A DNA stretch of 33,992 nt from Chara braunii (taxonomy: Eukaryota > Streptophyta > Charophyceae > Charales > Characeae). Numbering within the stretch: the first letter of the stretch is position 1; the number at the start of each line of letters is the position of its first letter. The position numbers and the translations under genes are program-made. Below, one piece after another: positions 10,838 through 19,661 of the stretch. The stretch spans positions 40,475 through 74,466 of the forward strand of contig BFEA01000940.1 in assembly GCA_003427395.1 (NCBI GenBank). The letters run 5' to 3'. Below the pieces are notes generated by a model. The model did not search any database and was not told where the DNA came from. It saw only the letters and a list, made by a program, of their open reading frames with translations.

Positions 10838-11200
10838 ATGGCATCTACAACAGAATGGAGGCTGCAAATGGATGCTGCCCCTGAGGCAGAAAAAGCGCAG
10901 TACCAGTTCTTTTATGAGAAAGCATTGAAGAGGGAGGAGGAAGCGAAGGAGAGGGAGGAAGAAGATAAGGCGAAGACTCACGAACCCGTCTTCAGTACCG
11001 TGCCCGCCTTAACTGATGCTGAGGTGGAAGAGAGAACGACTTCCCTCCTAAGGGCTTCAATAGAAGTCCGGTCTGTTGAAGACCATACAGACCAACTCGC
11101 AAAGGTGTTTGATGAACTCAAGAAGTTGCGAGAGGATATGGCCTTGATGGCGCAACAGTGTCGGGCGGCTGCCTACCATCCGATAGGTTTTTTTCTTTAA
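10838..11200 (+). CDS. Coiled-coil gag-like N-terminal fragment
   Basis: The ATG at 10838 (context ATCATGG, favourable) opens a 120-residue frame; an upstream in-frame GTG at 10748 is less likely as a start. The protein begins MASTTEWRLQMDAAPEAEK, then has a highly charged E/K/R helix (residues about 28-47, KREEEAKEREEEDK). A second helix with spaced leucines and valines (LAKVFDELKKLREDMALMAQQ) ends near residue 112. This is a predicted coiled coil. It lies about 1.5 kb after the primer-binding site, where gag begins, so I infer the N-terminal part of gag of the 8024 element. The last codons run into AG/GTTTTTTT (11185-11193), a possible splice donor or simply the breakpoint. No capsid or zinc-knuckle sequence follows. 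Confidence 0.45.
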   Translation: MASTTEWRLQMDAAPEAEKAQYQFFYEKALKREEEAKEREEEDKAKTHEPVFSTVPALTDAEVEERTTSLLRASIEVRSVEDHTDQLAKVFDELKKLREDMALMAQQCRAAAYHPIGFFL

Positions 11201-12690
11201 AATGGCAAACATTTATTTTTTCTTTACTGTTTTTTTTCTGGGGTTTTGACAAGTGCATGCATGCGGGTATGATGTTTTGATGTCCTCGGGCTTCCGGGCC
11301 TTCGTAACTAACTCTTCGAATGTCTGGAGTGACGGTCCAGACCGGGGTCGCAAGTGGGCTAGCGCGGGTCCCCCAAAAGCGGGAGTTTCGATGTCAGGAA
11401 CAAGGAGGCTGAGATTGCTGTCGGACTTTGGGTGAGCCATGGAAATTTCGGGATATGGGAGCCTATGGGGCCTCAAGGTTGACTACGAAACACGACTTTT
11501 TGGAGCCTGTGGAGGCTCGCGATGGACGAATCGTGATGAGTGGGCGGGTGCGAGCGGTGGCCATAGGCGGGTCCCCCCTGGGCGACCTGTGAGTGTCCAA
11601 GTCGTCTGTGGGGGCCGGCAACGCAAGGCCGAATGAAGGGCCGCTTTTGGGTAGGCTACGGAAGCTCCGGAAGAGGGGGCCCAAAGAGGCCGAGAATGGG
11701 CTACGAAGGGAACAATGGAAGAAGAAAGAGCAGGACAACTTAAAAAGGGAGGGAGAGTCATGGGGAGAATCGAGGAAAGTTTTTTTTTTTACCACGCCTG
11801 CTGAAACCTGAGAGGCTTCGATGGTGCGGTCACTTAGCGACGAACGACGGGAGAAGCCAGCACGTAGCCGACAGCTATGAGGTCTCGCCGGGGGAATGTG
11901 GGGATCATGTTTGATCCAGGCAGCGATACGGGAACTAATGGTGGCGCATGCGCCATGACTTGCCTGCGGAGCGTGGGTTGCCACAGACAGTCGAACTGCC
12001 GTTGGCTGAGAATCCGAACGTCGGCGTGAGCAGTCGGCTTCGCGGGTGACGGGGGAAGATCGCTTGGGTCCACCCCGGTATGATCGAGGGGAGTGCCATC
12101 GTTTTTTTTTTAAGGATCGCGCGTCTCCGCGGCCACCCGTGTGCTGGGGCTAGCCGCACGAAGCTATCCTATCTGGAACCTGTAGGGGAGAACTGGCAGC
12201 AGGGAAGGAACACGCCCACCGGTTCTTGATAACCGAACACACAGAGGGCGCGCACGTCATATGTTTCTTGACGATTGATTCGAAAAAAATTCAGTTGCGC
12301 AGTGTAGGCAGTTGGAGAGGCGGGAGACATCCGAAAAAAGCACAAACATCGAGCACTTGTGAACATGACGATTCAGTTCTTGAGCAAGATGCATCTGGAC
12401 GAAAAGGGGTTGTGGGTTCGGACTGATAATCGAACGGCCAAGGACCAAGAGCGGGAGAAAGAAGACCAAGGCCATCTCTCGAGGGGAAGAGGGGTGCGAC
12501 CTATGATCGATCCGGGGAGTTTAATCTTATTGGAGGAAAGGTGAGAAGACAGATGAGGGAGAAAGAAAGCGAGTGTGTAGTAGCGGGAAAGGGAAAAGGG
12601 AGCGGGAGATCGAAACTTGGTCGAAAATTTCGGCCTTGGCGCCTCTAAGGGAGGAACTAGAGGGCGGGTAGCTAAAGTCAGGGAATGAGG
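11201..12690. other. No gene recognised
   Basis: Frames on both strands are short, broken or skewed in composition. Homopolymer runs occur near 11780 and 12103. I see no LTR, tRNA or transposase signature. Confidence 0.4.
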
Positions 12691-12697
12691 AAATAGG

Positions 12698-12706
12698 TAT
12701 AAAAAG
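12698..12706 (+). promoter_or_regulatory. Candidate TATA box
   Basis: TATAAAAAG lies in an otherwise GC-rich setting and is followed directly by a GA tract. It points toward the polycistronic cluster that begins about 3 kb downstream. It could be the core promoter of that element's 5' LTR, but I could not define LTR ends, so the assignment is weak. Confidence 0.3.
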
Positions 12707-12867
12707 AGAGAGAGAGAGAGGAAGGAGAAGGGGGGGAGAGCACGGTATGTACGGGCTGGCGCTGAGCGCTCAGGGCACGAGCACGAGGAGAGAGCTTCAA
12801 GATTACGCACATACGCCCGTTCTGCGCACGCGGTCAGAGCAGTGGAGCGTTGCGCTCGGNCAAGACN

Positions 12868-12953
<86 letters not shown>

Positions 12954-13297
12954 AGGAGAGAGNGAGAGANAGAGAGAGAGGGAGGGAGAATGAGAGAGAG
13001 GGAGAAAGGCGACATCTAAGGGGTAGGCCACTACGGACTGCGCGCGGTCTAGAGAGCGAAAGAGGGCGAAGAGAGGAAAGGAGAAAGAAAAAGAGAGGGG
13101 AGGACGAAAGCGCGAGAGGTGAAGAGCTCCGTGCCGAAGAGGTGACACAGCCCGCGCAGAGGTGTCGGACCCTGCGGGAGAGCGAGAGTCCAGCGGGGGC
13201 ATTAAAAGAGGTGTAGCTAAGGGAATCCGCACTCGGAACGACGAACAAGAGGGGGAGAGAGAGAGAGGGAGAGAGAGAGAGAGAGTGAGAGAGAAAG

Positions 13298-13343
<46 letters not shown>

Positions 13344-13990
13344 GAGAGGACGGGCGCGGTCAATACTAAGGAGGGGGCGACGGGGGTGCTTGAGTTCGGA
13401 GGCTGAACGCACGAGTAGTCTGCGCGCCCGATCACGAAGCGCATGGGGGCCGGCGACCGTCTTCACACGTGCACGCAACGACGCTCGGGGGTTTTCGGGG
13501 TTGGGGGCGCTGGTTCGCGAAGAGAAATGTGCGAGGAGCCCGGAGAAGGAGATAGAGAGAGAGAGTGAAGGGTTGCCATCTCCGGACCGTAACAGCCGCT
13601 CGGGAGGCGCGACAGAGGGAATTGGGTGGTAAGCGAGCCAGCTCGAGGAGCAAGCACGAAGCAGCGAGGTATACTTCACTCTCGCTTGGCGGAAGCTCTC
13701 GAAGGGCCATTGAGGAACGGCGCATGGGAGAAAGCTCTTAAGAACAGTCACGCGCACTCAGGTATCGGGCGAGGGAGCCTGAGCGCGAGTTCCGCGCGGT
13801 CGAGCCGCGTCGCTCGAGAGTTGGCATCCGAGCAGAGATGAAGAGGGTGCGAGAAATAGCTCAGAGGGGTGGAGGTCGGTGCTCTCGAGGGCGCTCGCTA
13901 GCCTGCCGTCGGCCAGGGAGAGAGAGAGGAAAAAAGAAAGAGGGCAAGAGAGAGAGAGAGGGAGATAGGGAGAGAAGGCCAGAGGAAGAG
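12704..13990. repeat. GA-rich purine tract with several (GA)n arrays
   Basis: The plus strand is strongly purine-biased. Long arrays occur at 12704-12720, 12868-12980 (interrupted by undetermined bases), 13255-13350 and shorter ones at 13550-13566 and 13918-13975. The long open frames seen here on both strands (RE or SL repeats) are products of the repeat and not genes. Confidence 0.85.
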
Positions 13991-14160
13991 GGGGGGAGGA
14001 AGGAGCTGCAGGGAAACGCTCCCTTTCGAAACAGCGACGCCACCATAAAACTTTTGCTCATCGAAGTCAGGCCCCAATCGGTGTTCTTTCGAGTTTCTCT
14101 TCAGTCAGACCGTGGCAGCCGGCCCGAGAATGCCATTGAGAAATCGCGGTTGACCATAAA

Positions 14161-14760
14161 TAGCTGGTTTCGGAGTTTTCTCTGGCTTCAAGTTTCGTGA
14201 GTCCGCTGCCTGAGATAGTCAATTCTCAATGGATGTTTTTTTTGAGTTGGTCCGAAAATGCCACAAATAGCAGGTTTCAAAGTTTTCTCTGACTTTAAGT
14301 TCCGTGAGTCCGCTGCCTGCGACAGTCAGTTCTCTATGGATGTTTTTTGAGTCGTTCCGAGCTTGCTTCGAGTATAGTGAGCTCACTGTTGGATTGCAGT
14401 TGAACCCAAGCAGCTGGTTTCGAAGTTTCTCTGGCTCCAAGTTCCGTGAGTCCCCTGCCTGTAACGGTCAGTTCTCAGTCGATGTTTTTCCTTTGAGTTT
14501 GATAGTCGGTCCGAGCTCGCGTCAAGTATAGTGAGCTCACTGTTGGAGTGCAGTCAAACCTAAGTAGTTGGTTTCGAAGTTTCTCTGGCATCGAGTTCTG
14601 TGAGATGCGCCACCAGTCAATCCCCAGTTGAGGTTTTCGAATTTCTTTCTGATTGTGGTGGTTGGCCCGAGAATTCTGATTTCCGGTTTAGTGAGATCAT
14701 TGACAGTTGCAGTCAGACATGAACAGCTAGCCTCAAAGTTCTCAACCGGCCCTCGTCGAC
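14161..14760. repeat. Diverged tandem repeat with increasing period
   Basis: Five copies start at 14161, 14268, 14411, 14565 and 14724. Each begins with a (T/C)AG(C/T)(T/A)GGTTTCGAAGTTT-like phrase and continues with TCTCTGGCTCCAAGTTCCGTGAGTC-type sequence. The spacing grows from 107 to 143, 154 and 159 bp because later copies contain an extra block with GTATAGTGAGCTCACTGTTGGA. The last copy is the most diverged. No coding frame follows the period. Confidence 0.7.
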
Positions 14761-15661
14761 CGAGGCTGCAGGTAGAGGTTCTTTGTCTACGAGTTCTCTC
14801 CGTGGGTGTGCTTTTTGAACTAAGGTGGTCAGTCAAAAGCCTGTTATTTCCCATTCGTGGGCTCATAGCTTGTCGCGGGTCGGTCATAAACTGAGCCGAC
14901 TCTGGTTTTCCAGCACTGGTCGCGAGTTAGTCCTTCGGACTAAACCCCTTGGCTGCGAGTTGTACCAAAGGGTCCGGTGCGCGTCTTGACAGGCCCATAA
15001 ATTGCTGAGTTCGGGCCCCTTCCCAACCGTCAGCGGGTAAGGAGGGGGCAAAACCAGTAGGAAGGAGAAGGGGGGGGAAGAGAGAGACTGGATCGGAGGA
15101 GCCCCGAATAGAGGAAGGAAAGGGAGAAAGGGTGAGCCGGATGAAAGTGGCGCCGTTGCCGGGGATGAGCACTTCTCCCGCGGCCGCGGCCGGCTCAGTG
15201 ACTACGGGGTAAGGGAGGACCGGCATGACAGGCAGTGGCAGGGCTCTTCTTCACCAGTTTCAAGCATCCGCTTCTTCAACGACCTTTCTTCGACACCAGT
15301 TCTCTCAGGCCGACGGCATCTTCTTCGACGATTTTTCGAAGCGACAGTGCTTTTTCTTTCTTCGGACCACGCGGCGGTTTCTTAGTACCAATTTCAGTCG
15401 GGCAGCAGCAAAAGGGGGACTTCAAAGGGCTTGTTTTTTTTGGAAGGGTTGTCGGGGCTGTGCAATGGACTTGGGGTGTTGGGTGTCTCCTTGGCTTTTG
15501 CAGGTCCGCTCCGGCCCGCTTGCGATCTCGGCTCCCGCTCCCGGCCTTCGAAGGGTAAACAGGTCAGTTCTTTTTTTGTGTGCCTGATTTTTGCGAGTGT
15601 TTATTTCTTAAAAAAAAATAGAAAAATATAAGGGGGTGCACAATTTGCTTGAGGGGGTTGG
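14761..15661. other. Leader upstream of the polycistronic cluster
   Basis: No convincing gene is seen. A T-rich block (15240-15440) and a pyrimidine run ending in TTTTGCAG/GT (about 15495-15505) resemble a splice acceptor region. It precedes the first accessory ORF. Confidence 0.35.
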
Positions 15662-16201
15662 ATGAGGGTGAAGAACAACGAAAGGGCGGGCAGAAGAACA
15701 GTCCGGGAGAATAGTGTAAGGGGGTCTGCTCGAGGGGAAGAGAGAGAGAGGGCAAGGGGGAGAGAGGAAAGAGGGGTCCGAGAGGGTCCTAGGGCGCTAT
15801 CTATTTGGGACCCTCGAGGGTCGCCAAATATTCTTGATCCACACGGGTTGTGGAGGGCACCTACCCAAAGTCCTGCACGAGAGAGGGTGTCTAGAGAGGG
15901 GTTAGGGGCTTCGGTTCTCGACCCGCGAGGGCTGACGACGGTACCAACTCCCGCAAGGGAGCGGGACTCTCAAACGAGACCGGTTCGGGACTTGGGGGAG
16001 AGGAGAGTGGTGTTACAGGTACCGGGGCGAGGGAGAGAGAGAGGCACACCTACATTTGCTAGCGAGGGGGTTAGAGAAGAAGGGGGTACTTGGGGGCCCT
16101 TGGATGAGGGATCGGAGGCCGAATCCTGGGTGGACCGGTGTCTAGCCGATTTCTCGGACTCGGACCTGGGGGACTACTGGGATTATGACAACGAATATTG
16201 A
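15662..16201 (+). CDS. Accessory ORF1: Arg-rich protein with acidic tyrosine-rich tail
   Basis: This intact 179-residue frame starts at the first ATG of the cluster. Residues 1-45 are rich in Arg, Glu and Gly (RERARGREERG). Residues 48-105 contain three related DP(R/H)G phrases (WDPRGSP, LDPHGLW, LDPRGLT), suggesting a short internal repeat. The last 30 residues are acidic and aromatic (DSDLGDYWDYDNEY). I do not recognise the family. The polarity of a basic front and acidic end recalls nucleic-acid-binding structural proteins, but that is only inference. The TGA at 16199 is followed 10 bases later by a strong splice-donor-like AAG/GTACGT. Confidence 0.55.
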   Translation: MRVKNNERAGRRTVRENSVRGSARGEERERARGREERGVREGPRALSIWDPRGSPNILDPHGLWRAPTQSPARERVSREGLGASVLDPRGLTTVPTPARERDSQTRPVRDLGERRVVLQVPGRGRERGTPTFASEGVREEGGTWGPLDEGSEAESWVDRCLADFSDSDLGDYWDYDNEY

Positions 16202-16210
16202 AGACACAAG

Positions 16211-16313
16211 GTACGTATGCTTGTCAATTCGACCTGAGAGACTCTTCCTAAGGCTCCGCTTTTCCCACACCACCTTTTTTGTTTTCCCTATTTGAAATTC
16301 TTGTGATTCCAAG
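16211..16313 (+). other. Possible intron after ORF1
   Basis: CACAAG/GTACGTATG at 16205-16219 is close to the plant donor consensus. A pyrimidine-rich stretch (TTTTTTGTTTTCCC) ends in TTCCAAG at about 16307-16313, a reasonable acceptor. Removing the interval would not join ORF1 to the next frame, because ORF1's stop lies upstream, so any role would be in making alternative mRNAs. Confidence 0.25.
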
Positions 16314-16812
16314 AGAGAAAAGAGGCAGCAGGAGGCGGAAAAGGAAGAAGGGGACGAAGTGCGAAGAGTTCACGATGAGGAGAATGGGGAGGGAGTAGAT
16401 AGGCTAGTGATTTCTGATAAATAGGTGGATCTTGTCCTGGGACCCGGGTAAATCCACACTTGAGGTGGGCCGAGTAGAGGCGTGGTACTGGATAGGCTAA
16501 CTTAGGACTAGAGGTCGGTTCAGTGGGGGACATAGGACCCGGGTGTGTGACTTCGGTCCGACTCCGGGGAAGGGGTTGCTACCCTTCCTCGGGGATAACC
16601 TGTGTCCGCGGCTAGTCTCTAGGCTGGGAGTGGGGAGGAGTCTCTCAGCGGGGGAGGACAGGAAGGTAGCCGAGTGAGACGGCGTTCCTTCTCTGGTCCA
16701 TTTGATCCTTCTGAGCTCACAAACTTCTCCTCCTTGCGGGATAGAGGTGGTTTCTCGAGTGGCCAAAAGGAAACACGAACTTGGAGAATCTTCCTTCGAT
16801 TATATTGCATGA
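16314..16812 (+). pseudogene. Accessory ORF X: decayed ORF ending in an ATGA junction
   Basis: A frame from 16314 encodes charged sequence (RQQEAEKEEGDEVRRVHDEE) to a TAG at 16422. The next frame from 16423 then stays readable to a TGA at 16810-16812, with stops in between (a TAA near 16498 and a TGA at 16675). Readable parts include WDPGKSTLEVGRVEAWYW and CDFGPTPGKGLLPFLGDN. The final TGA overlaps the ATG of the next gene (ATGA, 16809-16812), the same junction type used elsewhere in the cluster. This is the main reason to believe it was once a gene. No family is recognised and the start is unknown. Confidence 0.35.
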
Positions 16813-17168
16813 GCTTAGAAGCCGTTCCGGAGTGGATTAGCGTGTGTACGTACGGAAGTGTTGACGTGTAGTGTTACTCTTTTCGGCTATGGACATGTGA
16901 CTTTGATGTGGGTGTCTATGTAGAGGAGGGACAAGATCAAGGAAAGGACTTTCTTCGTGGGTGGGACAAGGCGATAAGCCACTCCCGCGGTTCGCGGGAG
17001 GAATTGAGGGGTTATGGGTACAAGTATTTTTACTCTCTAGGATACCGAACCTACCCCAGAGGTGGTCGCCCGACGCCTGTGATTCCGGACGCTTATCTCG
17101 ATGGGTCGGATGAATGGAAAGTGCTAGTAGGGATTGTGGAGAGAGTGGTGAGAGCAGCGAATCCATGA
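16809..17168 (+). pseudogene. Accessory ORF A, paralogue of ORF B, with one nonsense codon
   Basis: The ATG at 16809 opens a 119-codon frame interrupted only by a TAG at 16869-16871. The same position in ORF B is Trp (TGG), so a single G-to-A change explains the stop. The rest aligns with B throughout: both have DV-x-CY, a (V/L)YVEEG strand, and YFYSLG-x-RTY-x-RGGRP followed by P-x-IPDA(Y/F)LDGSDEW. The TGA at 17166-17168 overlaps the ATG of ORF B. Function is unknown. The protein is small and acidic, without a signal peptide or membrane segment. Confidence 0.72.
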
Positions 17169-17530
17169 GCTTGAGGCCTTTGGAGTTTGAACCTGCAGGA
17201 ATTAGTGTAGGTGATCAAGGCGGGGTAGACGTGTGGTGCTATACCTTTTACTGGTGGACCGGCCACTTCGACATCGCCTTGTACGTAGAAGAGGGTGTTG
17301 ATAGAGAGACAGGATATTTGGATAGCTGGGAGGAAGCGGTCGGTCACGCACAACTCGAGAGACAACTGCTGGGGGCTTACGAGATTAACTACTTCTACTC
17401 GTTGGGGTGTAGGACGTATTCACGAGGGGGTAGGCCTGTTCCCACTATTCCGGACGCCTTCCTAGACGGGTCGGACGAGTGGAGAGCGCTAGTTCAACTC
17501 ATAGAGGAGATAGTCCAAGGGGATGGTTAG
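17165..17530 (+). CDS. Accessory ORF B: 121-residue protein of unknown family
   Basis: Intact frame whose ATG overlaps the stop of ORF A (ATGA). It has an aromatic cluster at residues 24-36 (WCYTFYWWTGHF), a YVEEG strand (40-44), a conserved core YFYSLGCRTYSRGGRP (76-91), then IPDAFLDGSDEW (95-106) and a short amphipathic C-terminal helix. The strong match with the neighbouring A copy, concentrated in the core and the DGSDEW segment, points to past selection on protein sequence and to tandem gene duplication. I do not recognise the fold. The stop TAG (17528-17530) overlaps the ATG of ORF C in an 8-nt ATGGTTAG. Confidence 0.72.
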   Translation: MSLRPLEFEPAGISVGDQGGVDVWCYTFYWWTGHFDIALYVEEGVDRETGYLDSWEEAVGHAQLERQLLGAYEINYFYSLGCRTYSRGGRPVPTIPDAFLDGSDEWRALVQLIEEIVQGDG

Positions 17531-18266
17531 GATCATAGAGGGTACTGAGGAAGAAGGGGTTCGGATAGAGAAAGCAGATTTAAGCAAAGACAGGGAGTGC
17601 TTTAGCGTCCCTTTAGACCATCGCACCGAGAGGTATCTAAGCGGTTGTGAGAGGGGGTTAGAGCCAGAACAAGGGGTTTTTCTTTGGGCTCGTTTCGCAG
17701 TAGGAACCTGAGAAGGGGATAGGTGGTCCCGGAATAGGCCCCAGAACGGGAAGAGGCCCAAGCGAACGAGGATCCGTGCTGAAGGAACTGTCTATTTGAG
17801 TAAGGAGGCCTGTGTCGATTACGTCACTCACTTGGTCCTGGGTTGGTACCGCGCGGATCATTGGGAGGCACGAGCGGGTCCGCTTTTGAGGCGGATTTTT
17901 TAGGCAGAGCCCCTTAGACACTGCCCACCCGTTGAGGTAAGGGTGACCTGCGCGCGAGACGAGGAGTACCCCCGCGCCACAAGGTGCGTCAGAGCCATAT
18001 TCCCGTTGTTCGTTTTTAGAAGGGTGAGCAGGAAGAAGGAGCGATACGAGAGGGTTGTGCGGTCCATAGTGCGAGAGAGGGTGTGGCAGCTCTCCGTTAG
18101 GTCGCTCCATTGGTACTACACTTATTGGGTGGATAACCCTGTACCTTACGGGATCAAGGCCTGTAGGATTCGCGCAGGGATCTTTAGGGAATCGACTCAG
18201 GATCGCGAGGGCGGGCGAGATTACGGTTACCAAAGGGTCTTCGGAGTGCCTCAGCGGGTGCTTTAA
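17523..18266 (+). pseudogene. Accessory ORF C: first member of the M-[VI]-R family, two nonsense codons
   Basis: One frame runs 247 codons with a TGA at 17709-17711 and a TAG at 17901-17903, then ends at a TAA (18264-18266). The ATG lies inside the end of ORF B. Its order of segments matches that of ORFs E and F: an M-V-R start; a G-x-F-L-W-A strand before residue 62; TVYLSKEACVDYV in the middle, aligned with ARIFLSKEGLVEI of ORF F; and a late LHWYYTYWVDNPVP segment aligned with LFWLYTRCVDAGVP of ORF E. The frame stays intact apart from the two stops, so it was lost by point mutation. Function is unknown. Confidence 0.62.
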
Positions 18267-18270
18267 ATGA

Positions 18271-18932
18271 ATGGTGTTCCACGACAGGGGACAGGGACGG
18301 TTTGTCGAGTCCCCTTTGGAAGGCAGTGAGACTCTTAGATTAATCCCTAGCAATAGAAAGGTTCCCAATTGGAAAAGGGTAGAAGGAGGCAAGGCTACCC
18401 TGAGCGGGCAGTTCCTGTGGGTAGAGTCCGAGGAAATTGAGGACCGAGGGGTTGAGAGGTGTCTCAAGGTGACTGTGGTTATCTTTGTGGCCCCCGAGAC
18501 TTGGGCGAAGATCATAGTGCCCTTGGTCCTGGGACAAGGGGTGGGTTGGATAGGTTGCTGAAGGAAGCGAGAGAAGTAAGAGGGGAATGGGTAAGTACGG
18601 TCCGAGAGAGATTTGCCTTTACGGCTATCGAGAGGGAGATGTTTGCAGGAGAGAAAGAGCTTCCAAGGGCATGCTATCCATTAACTGAGAGCGTGCCGTC
18701 TTTCCTGTTTCGAGGGACTGACGAAGGAAAGATAGTAAGGCTTCTGGAGAGGCGAAGGGGTCTGGGATTACCCTTCGGGGCCCTGTGGACACTGTATACG
18801 CACTGCATCGATCGGGGTGTCCCTCCATGCAGAAAGCTTTGGGGCGTTTTTTGGAGATTGGGGTCTCTAGAAAACCATTCACTCTCTCACCAGAAAGATA
18901 CCATCAGTGGGTTTTCAAAACAGCATAGGTAG
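18271..18932 (+). pseudogene. Accessory ORF D: second family member, one frameshift
   Basis: The ATG at 18271 is 4 nt after the stop of ORF C; an ATG at 18267 is in the wrong frame. The first frame runs to 18561 and matches ORF E (F-V-E-S, L-I-P, W-x-R-V-E-x-G, F-L-W-V, then VVIFVAPETW). The second, from about 18540 to 18932, continues the match (SFLFRGTDEGKIVRLLERR, then LWTLYTHCIDRGVP and VFWRLGSL). A single-base change near 18535-18560 therefore breaks a protein of about 220 residues. Its TAG (18930-18932) directly abuts the ATG of ORF E. Similarity to E is the clearest within the family. Confidence 0.68.
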
Positions 18933-19661
18933 ATGGTGAGATTCGTACTCAATGAGAACGGAGCGGTGGAGTCGATAGAAGCTAGTGACGCTGGTAAGGT
19001 CTTGATTCCGGGGGACCCTCAAGTAACGCCTTATTGGATGCGCGTTGAGAAAGGGGGATTAATCAGGGAAGGGGCCTACGTGTGGGTTCGAGCTCGAAGG
19101 CTCACTTGGAAGGAAGGTGTGGAAAGGGGAGGCCCACCCGACCTCGGTCGTTTCCTGGAGATTCGGGCTACCATTTTTTTCAACGAAGAGGTGTGGACCG
19201 AAGTCTGGAGAGGCTTGGTAACCGGGCGACTAACGCATTTTCAATACCGAGAATCCGCGAGGCTGTTGGCAAACAACCTGGTGTTAGCTGACTACGAGGA
19301 GGGAACTTTCGAGTCGTGGTCACTAGTGTCCTTCACCGAGCCCGGAGAGGTCCCTCGCACGTCCAAGGTCCTTCACGCTAACCTACCCCAGTGCGTGGCC
19401 AGTTCGTTCCTAAGAGACCCGGAGGAGAAGGTAGTAGCAGTGCTTAGAGCGGCTCGAGAATCCGGGGTGCGGGCTAGGGGTTTGTTCTGGCTTTATACTC
19501 GGTGCGTGGACGCGGGAGTTCCCCAAAGGAGTGAGCTGCCTGCCATATTCAGGAGGTTGAGAGAGTTTGAGGGACTCCGATCCCTTGTCAAGGACATTCC
19601 GTACGACCGCCTCTTCGGAGAAGAGAAGGTGTCTAACTGGCGGGGTTTCGAGGGTCGATGA
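18933..19661 (+). CDS. Accessory ORF E: intact family member, 242 residues
   Basis: Uninterrupted frame starting directly after the stop of ORF D. Segments shared with the other members are M-V-R-F at the start, LIP (24-26), YVWVRAR (49-55), RATIFFNEEVW (78-88), a helix with VVAVLRAARES (167-177), LFWLYTRCVDAGVP (184-197) and IFRRLREF (205-212). I see no signal peptide, membrane segment or known catalytic motif. The mixed strand and helix pattern suggests a compact globular protein. The final TGA overlaps the ATG of ORF F as ATGA (19658-19661). Because it is open over 242 codons next to broken paralogues, it is a good reference sequence for the family. Confidence 0.75.
   Translation: MVRFVLNENGAVESIEASDAGKVLIPGDPQVTPYWMRVEKGGLIREGAYVWVRARRLTWKEGVERGGPPDLGRFLEIRATIFFNEEVWTEVWRGLVTGRLTHFQYRESARLLANNLVLADYEEGTFESWSLVSFTEPGEVPRTSKVLHANLPQCVASSFLRDPEEKVVAVLRAARESGVRARGLFWLYTRCVDAGVPQRSELPAIFRRLREFEGLRSLVKDIPYDRLFGEEKVSNWRGFEGR

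Noticed and set aside
12747-13757. Long open frames on both strands through the GA tracts (RE- and SL-repeat proteins)
   Set aside because: They follow from dinucleotide repeats, which have no stop codons in any frame; no non-repetitive protein part supports them.
14161-14760. CRISPR-like array
   Set aside because: Spacing is irregular, the similarity extends through the whole unit and copies are diverged; this is an ordinary tandem repeat in eukaryotic DNA.
15225-15631. Phe-rich overlapping frames before ORF1
   Set aside because: Three overlapping frames arise from T-rich DNA; none has a convincing start or protein character.
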